This document shows, piece after piece, positions 24,402-31,888 of a stretch of DNA of 64,000 nt (positions are counted from its first letter, which is position 1; every line of letters begins with the position of its first letter). This DNA is from JAVBUY01 sp031552735. Lineage in GTDB: Bacteria; Bacillota; Clostridia; Christensenellales; Aristaeellaceae. The stretch covers positions 1 to 64,000 of the forward strand of contig JAVBMF010000003.1 in assembly GCA_031552735.1 (NCBI GenBank). Reading direction: 5' to 3'. Below the pieces are notes generated by a model. That model was given only the letters and a program-made list of their open reading frames with translations, was not told the DNA's origin and did no database searches. A program made the position numbers and the translations under genes.

Positions 24402-25859
24402 CTACTGCGGCTCGCCGCCGTCGATGCGCGCGGAGTGCAGACCAAAGTAATCGGCCACCGCCTGATTGCGCCACGCGGTTGGGTCGTCACTGAGCGGCTG
24501 CACCGCCAGCGCGCCGGGCTGCGGAGATACCGGCCGCACGACAGCGTCGCTACCCGGCGCGGCCTGCTCCAGTTCGGCAAAAAAGCGCTGCATATCGGTT
24601 CGATATGCTGCCACAATCCCCATTTCTTGCTCCGCAGCTAGTTTGGCGTAGCGCTCTATGGGCTGCTCCCATTGCTGAGCCATCGCCAGCACTACTAGCA
24701 AACAGATCGTGGATACCATCCAGTATTGCTGCCCTTTTATGCGAATGCGTTGCACGCATGCCCCTGCCAGCAGGCACAGCGCCATAGACGCAAACGTCAC
24801 ATAGAAAAAATATAGATTTTTCACGCGCGGCGTGCCCGAAAAGCCGGACGTATACATATGCGGGAAGATCATCGCGCACAGCAGCGCAAACGCACAAATC
24901 GGCACCAGCCAGAAGCGGCGGCGCGGCTGGATCGTAATGTCCGCATAACCGATGATCAGCGTACACACCAAAAAGATGCAAATGTAAGCGGACCGCAGCG
25001 CCGATCCCCACGCCCGGCACGCCGCCAGCAGCGTATCGGCCACCGACAGCAGCATCCACGGCTCGCGCGCGTGGAAGCGGCCGTCCACCTCCAGACGCAC
25101 CGCGTTGCCCGGCGCGACCACGCTGGCGATCAGCCCCGCCGCCAACAGTATCCACGGCACCAGCAGCGGCCAGGCCTGCTTGCGATCGGTCAAGAACCGA
25201 TAGAGGATCAGCAGCGCCAGCGACGCGGTGGCCAGCACCGCGGTAATGTAGTTGCTCATGCCCAAAAAGGCGCACAGCCCGCACAGCAGGCTCATCGCCA
25301 TCACGCGCTTTGCCCCACGCCAATCCTTCAGCCGCATTGCCAGCGGCAGCATGATCAGCAGCATGCTGTGCGCAAAGGTATACAGCCACGCGCTGTTGTA
25401 CCAAAATATTCCTTCCAACAAGTCCGGCATGCCGGTGATCTGCACGAGAACCAGCAGCGCCCACAGGCAGACGCTGGTCGCGCGCGACAGCCCAAAAATC
25501 TGCTTGCCCATCGTGCGCACGGCCAAGAACGTAGCGCCCAGAAAGCACGCCAGCAGCACCGGCACATGCACCCAGTAGGCATGCAGATGAAACACCGCCG
25601 GGTGCAGCGACATCACGATGGCGCCGGTCAGCGTGCCCTGCCACGTGCGGTAGATTTGCACCGCGTATCGCCACGCGTCCACCAGCACATGCGGCACAGA
25701 GTGCGTGGCCAACCACGAGGCATGCGTCTTGGTGGCATACACAAAGTCATCTGCGGCGGGAAAAGCCGCGCGCATGGACAGCAAAATAGGCACCAACATC
25801 CACGCAACATATACGATCAGCGTCAGCGCCCCCAGGATGTCCCGTTTCTCTTTTGTCAC
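24402..25859 (-). CDS. Polytopic membrane protein (DUF6056-like)
   Basis: A 485-residue protein with about 10-11 hydrophobic membrane segments and a soluble C-terminal tail of about 80 residues. The early loop carries FPAADDFVYA, and a central loop has FWYNSAWLYTFAH. This layout resembles the DUF6056 family and, more distantly, membrane glycosyltransferases that use lipid-linked sugars; the AADD motif sits where such enzymes place catalytic acids (inference). The GTG at 25859 behind GGGGGAATGTGCT is preferred over an ATG ten codons upstream that has no ribosome site. Confidence 0.65.
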   Translation of the reverse strand: MTKEKRDILGALTLIVYVAWMLVPILLSMRAAFPAADDFVYATKTHASWLATHSVPHVLVDAWRYAVQIYRTWQGTLTGAIVMSLHPAVFHLHAYWVHVPVLLACFLGATFLAVRTMGKQIFGLSRATSVCLWALLVLVQITGMPDLLEGIFWYNSAWLYTFAHSMLLIMLPLAMRLKDWRGAKRVMAMSLLCGLCAFLGMSNYITAVLATASLALLILYRFLTDRKQAWPLLVPWILLAAGLIASVVAPGNAVRLEVDGRFHAREPWMLLSVADTLLAACRAWGSALRSAYICIFLVCTLIIGYADITIQPRRRFWLVPICAFALLCAMIFPHMYTSGFSGTPRVKNLYFFYVTFASMALCLLAGACVQRIRIKGQQYWMVSTICLLVVLAMAQQWEQPIERYAKLAAEQEMGIVAAYRTDMQRFFAELEQAAPGSDAVVRPVSPQPGALAVQPLSDDPTAWRNQAVADYFGLHSARIDGGEPQ

Positions 25860-25875
25860 AGCACATTCCCCCACA

Positions 25876-25902
25876 CATTCGCTAGCCATATTTTAGCGAA
25901 TG
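25876..25902. repeat. Perfect 9-bp inverted repeat
   Basis: CATTCGCTA (25876-25884) and TAGCGAATG (25894-25902) are inverted around a 9-bp centre, between two minus-strand genes and just upstream of the DUF6056-like start. It has no T run, so an operator or a leader hairpin is more likely than a terminator. Confidence 0.45.
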
Positions 25903-25914
25903 CCCCGGGGTTTG

Positions 25915-28215
25915 TCAATTTTCGCGCCGCTTGCGCATAAGGGAGAAGCACAGCACACCGGTGACCGCGCACAACAGCAACAGCGGCAGCGCGATCCAGC
26001 CGTCCATCACCAGCATTTCCCACAGATCGGGGCGCACAATGCGCGTCCAGGTAACGGCTGCCTCCCGCGATCCGTCCCGCGCCACAGCGACGCGCACCGC
26101 GTGCGCATTCTCGCGCTCGGTTTCGTTATCAGCCAACGCCCCCGCGCTCAGCCGGTACACGACGCTGTGCGCCTGATCCGGCGCCAGATCCGTTTCCCAG
26201 CGCAGCGTCTGCCCGGTTCGCACCGGCACGCCGCCCATATCGCTGGACACCAGTGCAAACCCGGCGGGAATATCCGCCTCTATCGCCACAGGCGCTGCGA
26301 TTACCCCTTGGTTCTCTACCGCAATGCTGATCACACATTGCCTGCCCGGCCTGAGCAGCGTCGGTTCCGCCGCAACCGATACCCGCACATCCGCCGCCAG
26401 CGCCTGCAAGGGCTGCGCGGTCAATGCCTGCCCGTTGAGCGTGGCGGGCAGTGGGATGAACCAGCGTCCAGCCGCGCGGTCGCGCAGTTCCGATGCCGAC
26501 AGCCGCAGGCTCGCGCGCGCCACCGCCTCGCCCGGTTGTCCGGGCGTCTGCCCTTCGCGCTGTGCAGGCGGCACGGTGACACGCCATATCAGCGCGCCAT
26601 CCTCTCGCCGCTCCGGCGCGGTGCCATCATCCGGGGATGAAAGCAGCTCGATGCCGCTGGGTAGCTGCTGCACCAGCACCGCCTCGCCGGGCGCACCGCC
26701 GGTGTTGACGATTTGCCATTGCAAGTCAAACGCCTCGCCCGGCGCGACCGCTCCGGTGGAAAACCCGCGCGTGGCAATCAGCCGCGCGGCGGTCAGCGCA
26801 ACGGGCAGCGCGGGCAACTGTCGCGCGTTGACCTCAGCGGTCAGGCGCGCATCGCGATACCCGGTGCGCACGTCCAGCGCATCGGGCGACATCTCGATGT
26901 CGATGCGCCGCTCTATCTCGGCTGACACATGCGGCTGCGCGGCGGGAATGTCCACCTGCCAGACCGCTTGTCCCTGCGCAGCCGCTGCCAGCCGGACGCC
27001 TTCGGGCAGCGTCAGCGCGATGTTGGCTTGCCCAGGCGCGCCGCCGGTGTTGGTGATGCGCACGATAATCGCGGCGGGCTGTCCGGCTGCCAGCACATCG
27101 GTATCCACCGCCCAGTTCGCTGTGATGACCGGGGCGGTCAGCGCAATGCAATCCTCGCCGCGCGCCGCGCCCAGCCGCCACACATGCACCGCCTCGGCAA
27201 ACCCCATGCCCTCCGGCAGCGGCAGCGCGGTCAGCACCAGCGGTATCTCTGTCACCGACGGTACAATCTCCCCATCCTCCGCCCAGGTCGCGGCGGGCAG
27301 CGTCCGCTCCCAGCAGAGCGTGCCGTCCTCGCGCACGTCGGTCGGCTCCGCCTCCGCCAGTGTGCGCACCTGCCAGCGCAGCGGATCGGGCGCATACTCC
27401 AGCGATACGCGCTGCGCCATCAGCGCGGGATTGGTCACGCGCAGCGCGCGCCGGATTTCACGCCCCACCGCCACCGGCTGGTCAGCGGGCAGAATATCCA
27501 TGGTCGGCGGCAGCGGCACCGGCGTCAGCGCCACATGAAGCGATGCGGTTTTGAGCAGGGTGTCTTGCGCATCCGTCGCGAACACATCCGGCGCAACCTC
27601 GATCGCGCAGTGCCCGTCGGCCACAGCCTGCGCAGCACCCGCCCAATGCACCGTGTCCAGCGCCAGCGGGTACGCCTCCGGCAGTGCCATTGTCAGCCGC
27701 CCCTCCGGCGCGAGCGGCAACAGCACCGCGTCCCCCGGCATGGCCTTGATCTCCCCCGCGCCGGTTTTCAGCATCAGCGCGTGCGCAGGAACCGGCGCGG
27801 TCACTATCACCGACGCGGCAAAGCGCGGCGCGGGATTTTGCGCCAGCGCATAGTCCACTCGCTGGTCGCGCGTGATGTCCAACCAGATGCGGGTCGCGTC
27901 GGCTTGCGGCACACCGTCCACCGTCGCGCGCAGGGTATACCCCGCCGGGATGCCCTCGGCCTTCATCAGCAGCCGCCCGGAATCCGGCATAGCCCACGCA
28001 TGCTCCGCCCCCGGCTCCAGCGCGGTGCGCGCCAATCGCCGCCACGCCAGCCGCCCGTGCTGTTCGCGGATAAGCTGGATGGGCGGCATTGGCGCGTCGT
28101 GCCCCGCCGCCAGTGTCATGCGCACGAACAGGCGCGGCGCTTGCTCGGCATGCGCGCCCTGTCCTATTCCCATCAGCAGCATTGCTGCCGCAAGCATGAT
28201 CAGCACTCGCCGCAT
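25915..28215 (-). CDS. Surface protein with repeated DUF11-like domains and C-terminal anchor
   Basis: A 766-residue exported protein. Residues 1-23 are a signal peptide ending in AHA. The body is a string of beta-sandwich domains, at least three with the DUF11/CARDB-like pattern of VxNTGGAPGxA followed by LPxGV/I: ITNTGGAPGQANIAL (about 385), IVNTGGAPGEAVLV (about 500) and a last related unit with PAGFALVSSDMGG (about 650). A C-terminal membrane segment (about 740-758) followed by MRKRREN anchors it. It is probably a surface or adhesion protein; no enzyme motif is seen. AAGGGAGG precedes the ATG. Confidence 0.78.
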   Translation of the reverse strand: MRRVLIMLAAAMLLMGIGQGAHAEQAPRLFVRMTLAAGHDAPMPPIQLIREQHGRLAWRRLARTALEPGAEHAWAMPDSGRLLMKAEGIPAGYTLRATVDGVPQADATRIWLDITRDQRVDYALAQNPAPRFAASVIVTAPVPAHALMLKTGAGEIKAMPGDAVLLPLAPEGRLTMALPEAYPLALDTVHWAGAAQAVADGHCAIEVAPDVFATDAQDTLLKTASLHVALTPVPLPPTMDILPADQPVAVGREIRRALRVTNPALMAQRVSLEYAPDPLRWQVRTLAEAEPTDVREDGTLCWERTLPAATWAEDGEIVPSVTEIPLVLTALPLPEGMGFAEAVHVWRLGAARGEDCIALTAPVITANWAVDTDVLAAGQPAAIIVRITNTGGAPGQANIALTLPEGVRLAAAAQGQAVWQVDIPAAQPHVSAEIERRIDIEMSPDALDVRTGYRDARLTAEVNARQLPALPVALTAARLIATRGFSTGAVAPGEAFDLQWQIVNTGGAPGEAVLVQQLPSGIELLSSPDDGTAPERREDGALIWRVTVPPAQREGQTPGQPGEAVARASLRLSASELRDRAAGRWFIPLPATLNGQALTAQPLQALAADVRVSVAAEPTLLRPGRQCVISIAVENQGVIAAPVAIEADIPAGFALVSSDMGGVPVRTGQTLRWETDLAPDQAHSVVYRLSAGALADNETERENAHAVRVAVARDGSREAAVTWTRIVRPDLWEMLVMDGWIALPLLLLCAVTGVLCFSLMRKRREN

Positions 28216-28289
28216 GCTTTCGCCTCCCTTGTCCGTTTGGGTTTTTTCCTTCCTTATTTATACGTGCTCTGGACAAGGAATATGCGTGC

Positions 28290-28318
28290 TTGCGCGCGCT
28301 GCGCGATGGGTGTATGAT
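28290..28318 (+). promoter_or_regulatory. Promoter of the thioredoxin-ccdA pair
   Basis: TTGCGC (28290-28295), a 17-bp spacer and TATGAT (28313-28318). Confidence 0.6.
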
Positions 28319-28370
28319 GATGCCACGGACATACTGCTTTCACCGATGCCACACGATGAGGAGGGTTCCC

Positions 28371-28970
28371 ATGACAAAGCGACTTTTTTCCGCGCTGCTC
28401 TGCTGCGCGATGCTGATGATGCTGACCGGCTGCGCGTCGGCCACCGATGCCGTGTCCTCGCCCACGCCCAAAGCGACCGCGACCGCTGCCGCCGCAGTTG
28501 GCCCTGCCGCGCCCACCGCCAAGCCCGACAAAAACGCCGCCGGGATGCCGCTGGTGCCGGACTTTGAGCTGGCACGGCGTGGCGGCGACACGATGAAGCT
28601 GTCCGATCAGCTGGGCAAGCAGGTCATTCTGTACTTCTGGGCGAGCTGGTGCGGCCCGTGCCAGGCCAGCATGCCGGAGAAGCAAACGCTCTATAATCTA
28701 ATCACCGAGCGCGAGCTGCCCATTGAATTGATGGCCATCAACCTGACCGACGGCCAGCGCGAAACCCGCGAAACCTGCGATGCATTTCTGGACCAGAATC
28801 AATTCACCTTCCCGGTGTACTACGAGGAGTCCGGCATGGTTTCCGCGCAGTATGGCATTTCCAGCATCCCCACACTGATGGTCATCGACGAGCAGGGCTA
28901 CCTCAAGGGCGGCGCGATTGGCGGCATGAAGCTTGAGGCGCTGTACGCACTGTTGGGAGTGACGCCGTAA
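28371..28970 (+). CDS. TlpA/ResA-like thioredoxin lipoprotein
   Basis: A 199-residue extracytoplasmic thiol-disulfide protein. The N-terminus is a lipoprotein signal with lipobox LTGC (Cys at about residue 21), followed by an Ala/Thr/Pro linker and a thioredoxin fold with WASWCGPCQASMPE (active-site WCGPC) and the cis-Pro segment SSIPTLMVID. It probably reduces or isomerises exported thiols. The ATG at 28371 follows GAGGAGG. Its stop overlaps the next start by one base (TAATG), pairing it with CcdA, which would supply electrons across the membrane. Confidence 0.93.
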   Translation: MTKRLFSALLCCAMLMMLTGCASATDAVSSPTPKATATAAAAVGPAAPTAKPDKNAAGMPLVPDFELARRGGDTMKLSDQLGKQVILYFWASWCGPCQASMPEKQTLYNLITERELPIELMAINLTDGQRETRETCDAFLDQNQFTFPVYYEESGMVSAQYGISSIPTLMVIDEQGYLKGGAIGGMKLEALYALLGVTP

Positions 28971-29674
28971 TGCTCACTGATTTTCTGGCCGCGCCCACTT
29001 TTACCTGGTCCATGCTGCTATCGGTCTTTGTGGAGGGCGTGATGGCCTTTTTGTCGCCGTGCATCCTGCCGATGCTGCCGGTCTACGCGCTGTACCTGGC
29101 CGGGGACGACAGCACGCAGGGCAAAAAGCAACTGGTGCTCAACACGCTTTTCTTTGTGCTCGGTTTTACGCTGGTTTTCATGGCGCTGGGGGCCACCGCC
29201 ACCGCGCTGGGCAAGCTGCTACAGGCGCACATGGATTGGCTGATGCGCATTGGCGGCGTGGTGCTGATCCTGCTGGGCCTGCACTATATCGGGGTGCTCC
29301 ACATCGGCTTTCTGGATCGCGGGGGAAGCCGTGGCGCGCCCGCGCATCTGACGCCGGTCAAGGCGCTGGTGTTTGGCGCGACGTTCGCGGTCACCTGGAC
29401 GCCCTGCGTGGGCACCTTTTTGGGCGCGGCACTGATGCAGGCCGGGCATAGCGCGTCGCTGTGGCAGGGACTGGGCATGCTGTTGTGCTTCTCGCTGGGG
29501 CTGGGCGTGCCGTTCTCGCTGGTCGCCATTTTCTACCACAAGCTGTCGGGCACACTGGGGTTTATCAAACGCCACCTGCGCGCCATCCAGATCGTATCCG
29601 GCGCGCTGCTGATCGCCATCGGACTGATGATGGTATTCGGGTTGTTTGGGTACTGGAGTGGGCTGTTCGTGTGA
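28970..29674 (+). CDS. ccdA: CcdA-type thiol-disulfide transporter
   Basis: A 234-residue membrane protein with six predicted segments. The redox cysteines sit in FLSPCILPMLPVY (helix 1) and TWTPCVGTFLG (helix 4), the CcdA/DsbD-beta signature. It moves reducing equivalents from cytosolic thioredoxin to an extracytoplasmic partner, here most likely the adjacent thioredoxin lipoprotein. I see no cytochrome c maturation genes, so the pair may serve general thiol repair. Confidence 0.93.
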   Translation: MLTDFLAAPTFTWSMLLSVFVEGVMAFLSPCILPMLPVYALYLAGDDSTQGKKQLVLNTLFFVLGFTLVFMALGATATALGKLLQAHMDWLMRIGGVVLILLGLHYIGVLHIGFLDRGGSRGAPAHLTPVKALVFGATFAVTWTPCVGTFLGAALMQAGHSASLWQGLGMLLCFSLGLGVPFSLVAIFYHKLSGTLGFIKRHLRAIQIVSGALLIAIGLMMVFGLFGYWSGLFV

Positions 29675-29681
29675 CGCAAAA

Positions 29682-29715
29682 AATCCCTCGCAGCGCTTGT
29701 TCGCCGCGAGGGATT
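29682..29715 (+). terminator. Terminator after ccdA
   Basis: A 10-bp stem, 29682-29691 with 29706-29715, followed by TCTTTT. It may also act on the minus-strand gene ending at 29721. Confidence 0.75.
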
Positions 29716-29720
29716 CTCTT

Positions 29721-30095
29721 TTAGGCACGAGGCATACGCAACCAGAAACCGGGTACGCAGCACTTTCTATAGCTTTTACTTCTGGGATACTCGTCCAGAA
29801 GATATGCCCGATACCTTTCGTTTCCTTGCAGGCCAAATATCCCGTCTTTTTGCATTTCGCTATAGTATCCGTCCCCATACGCATTTTTCGGTCCGCCCAT
29901 GCCGCAGGGCGGATGCCCGGGGAGAGCATAACACCACCACGTGAATCCATCGATCGTTATCCCCAAATTGCTCATCGCGGAAATAAATCCGCCGATGTTC
30001 TCCTGGGGACATATGCAATCAATGTATCCTTGTCCCGCTGGCTGCACACGCAGTTCTGCAAAGACTTTTCCTATCTGCGTGCCAATATCATGCAT
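29721..30095 (-). CDS. Small protein of unknown function with a W-W-C / CGMGGP motif
   Basis: A 124-residue protein. Its centre reads LGITIDGFTWWCYALPGHP followed by CGMGGPKNAYGDGYYSEM. I recall similar small uncharacterised proteins in Bacillota with TWWC and H/C-GMGGP motifs, but no function; the Cys and His residues could bind metal. The start at 30095 overlaps the end of the upstream aldolase gene by 8 bp, with GGAG 10 bp before, so translation is coupled. It is somewhat less GC-rich than its neighbours. The last 25 residues are basic and hold two more cysteines. Confidence 0.6.
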   Translation of the reverse strand: MHDIGTQIGKVFAELRVQPAGQGYIDCICPQENIGGFISAMSNLGITIDGFTWWCYALPGHPPCGMGGPKNAYGDGYYSEMQKDGIFGLQGNERYRAYLLDEYPRSKSYRKCCVPGFWLRMPRA

Positions 30096-30978
30096 GCCCC
30101 ATGTTCTCCGCCACGACCTGATCAATGTAGCGTTTCTGCTCCACGCTCAGCGCCGGGAACGGCCTGCGGCACACGCCCACGTCCAACCCTTGCGCGCACA
30201 GCACATGCTTGATGGACGGGAACAGGCTGCACGACACCAGCGCCTGCATGATGTGATTGGCGCGTGTTTGCAGCGCCTGCGCCCCGGCGATGTCCTTTTG
30301 CTGATACGCCTGCTCTATCTTCACAAACAGCGGCAGCGTAAAGTTGAACGTCGAGCCGATCGCGCCGTCCGCGCCCAGCATGCGCGCGCCCAGATACACC
30401 TCGTCATATCCGCCATAGAGCACCAGATCGGGGTTCATATCCCGCATGCGCTCTAGCTGATAGAGATTCAGCGAGGTCTGCTTGACCCCGGCGATGGTGC
30501 CGTCGGTCAGCATCGCGCGGATGTCCGGATGGCCAAGGTCGATCTCCACGCCGGTATTTCCGGGGAAATTATACAGGTACAGCGGCAGATCCACCGCCGC
30601 GCGGATGTCGCGGAAATACGCGGCGATCTGCGCCATGCCGAACTTGTAATAAAACGGCGGCGTGCTGATCAGCGCGTGGCAGCCCGCGGCCTGCGCGCGC
30701 TTGGCATAGTCGATGGCCTCGTCGGTACCGATCGCCGCCACGCTGGCCATCAGCTTGGTTTGGTCCTTCATGCGCCCGGCCAGCTCGAAGGCGCGCGCGC
30801 GCTCCTCGTGCGTGAGCAGCATGCACTCCGCAGAGCTGCCGCCCACCAGAAACCCCGTCGCACCCTGCCCGATCAGGTTGCGCATCAGCTCGGTCAGGCA
30901 CTGCTCGTTGATGTGGTTGTCGGCAGTAAATGGCGTAATCAGCGCCGGAAAAAACCCGCACATGCTCGTGTCTTTCAT
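30088..30978 (-). CDS. Dihydrodipicolinate synthase family aldolase, N-acetylneuraminate-lyase-like
   Basis: A 296-residue class I aldolase of the DHDPS/NAL family. Landmarks are PALITPF, GGSSAECMLLTHEER in place of the usual GGSTGE, the catalytic Tyr in LYLYNFPGNTG, the Schiff-base Lys in IAGVKQTS, and GADGAIGSTFN. The last two and YGGYDEV point to N-acetylneuraminate lyase rather than lysine biosynthesis. No other sialic-acid genes are visible, so the substrate stays open. AAGGAG precedes the ATG. The coupled small gene follows it. Confidence 0.82.
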   Translation of the reverse strand: MKDTSMCGFFPALITPFTADNHINEQCLTELMRNLIGQGATGFLVGGSSAECMLLTHEERARAFELAGRMKDQTKLMASVAAIGTDEAIDYAKRAQAAGCHALISTPPFYYKFGMAQIAAYFRDIRAAVDLPLYLYNFPGNTGVEIDLGHPDIRAMLTDGTIAGVKQTSLNLYQLERMRDMNPDLVLYGGYDEVYLGARMLGADGAIGSTFNFTLPLFVKIEQAYQQKDIAGAQALQTRANHIMQALVSCSLFPSIKHVLCAQGLDVGVCRRPFPALSVEQKRYIDQVVAENMGHA

Positions 30979-30999
30979 ACATTGCTCCTTTTCCAGTCA

Positions 31000-31028
31000 T
31001 TGACAAGGCTTTTCCTCTATATTATATT
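31000..31028 (+). promoter_or_regulatory. Strong promoter of the lipoprotein gene
   Basis: Consensus TTGACA (31000-31005), a 17-bp spacer and TATATT (31023-31028), 30 bp before the start codon. Confidence 0.75.
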
Positions 31029-31058
31029 ACTTGTACGATAATTGCTAGGGGGAATCAT

Positions 31059-31691
31059 ATGAAACGGTTATTGCTTGTGTGCCTGATCCTTGCGCTGGCC
31101 CTGTCGATGGGTGGCTGCGCCATGCTGGAACAATTCACCTCATCGTCCTCTACCCCGTCCGAGCCAAAGTTCGCCTCGCTGGAAAAGGCGTTGCTCGGCT
31201 ATCTGGACAGCCAAAACTACAAGTATCACCACGACGAGGAGAAAGACTACATCTACTTTAACATGACCATGCAGACCGCGGATTTCCCCGATGGCTGCGA
31301 TGTCTACCTCTCCTATGACGAAGAAGGCTTTCTGGCCGAGGCCTTTTTGCCGCTGCAGCCTGACCTGACCGACGCCAAAGTCGCGGCCGGCGTCAATGAG
31401 CTGATGACCCGCGCCAACTACGCGCTGAATCTGGGCAAGTTCCAGATGAATTATGAGGACGGCGAGATCAGCTACATGACCAGCGCGAAGTACTTTGAGC
31501 GTATTCCCTCCCAGCAGGAGCTGGAGTGGCTGGTGGACATCCCCTCACTGATGATTGACAAGTATGGCAACGCGTTCAAGCACGTCATCGAGGACGGCGC
31601 CGACCCGGTCAAAGAGTTTGAGGCCGCCGACGCGCAGGAGCAGCCTGAGCCCGGCCTGACGATGCCCAAGGATTTCGTGCTGCCTAGATAA
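31059..31691 (+). CDS. Lipoprotein with a YbjN-like domain
   Basis: A 210-residue lipoprotein: signal peptide with lipobox MGGC (Cys about residue 20), a Ser/Thr linker, then a YbjN/type-III-chaperone-like alpha-beta domain (about 35-180) with FLAEAFLPLQPDL, RANYALNLGKFQMNYEDGE and WLVDIPSLMIDKYG. The domain lacks enzyme motifs and is usually linked to protein-protein contacts. The C-terminal tail is acidic and Pro-rich. AGGGGGAATC precedes the ATG. Monocistronic, with its own promoter and terminator. Confidence 0.78.
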   Translation: MKRLLLVCLILALALSMGGCAMLEQFTSSSSTPSEPKFASLEKALLGYLDSQNYKYHHDEEKDYIYFNMTMQTADFPDGCDVYLSYDEEGFLAEAFLPLQPDLTDAKVAAGVNELMTRANYALNLGKFQMNYEDGEISYMTSAKYFERIPSQQELEWLVDIPSLMIDKYGNAFKHVIEDGADPVKEFEAADAQEQPEPGLTMPKDFVLPR

Positions 31692-31704
31692 TCATACGGC
31701 AAGC

Positions 31705-31735
31705 AAAGAGCGCCCGAACGAATCGGGCGCTCTTT
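31705..31735 (+). terminator. Terminator of the YbjN-like lipoprotein gene
   Basis: A perfect 13-bp stem, 31705-31717 with 31723-31735, loop acgaa, ending in T residues. Confidence 0.9.
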
Positions 31736-31761
31736 TGGATGCTGTCGGATTGCGCTACACC

Positions 31762-31888
31762 ACAAACAGGCTATCTATGTCCAGATGCTAGGAGGACGCA
31801 AGCCGGTCTGACGGAGGCGCATGGGGTAATACGCCGACGAAGCCGGCGCAGCGCCGACAACGCAGATGGGCGTAGATAGTCTGTTTGT
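31762..31888 (+). ncRNA. Structured element, copy A (candidate RNA or mobile palindrome)
   Basis: A 127-bp element whose ends pair over 18 bp (31762-31779 with 31871-31888). The only two imperfect positions are G-U pairs when read on the plus strand, so a plus-strand RNA is favoured. Inside lie conserved blocks shared with the pair at 43.5 kb: CAGATG, CAAG, the hairpin GGCGCA...TACGCC, a GC-rich hairpin and CGCAGATGGGC. It abuts the oppA stop codon on one side and the lipoprotein terminator on the other. No Rfam family is recognised. A miniature palindromic mobile element is the alternative. Confidence 0.55.

Noticed and set aside
25876..25902. Terminator of the DUF11-like gene
   Set aside because: The inverted repeat has no T run on the minus strand, so it is listed as a repeat or possible operator instead.
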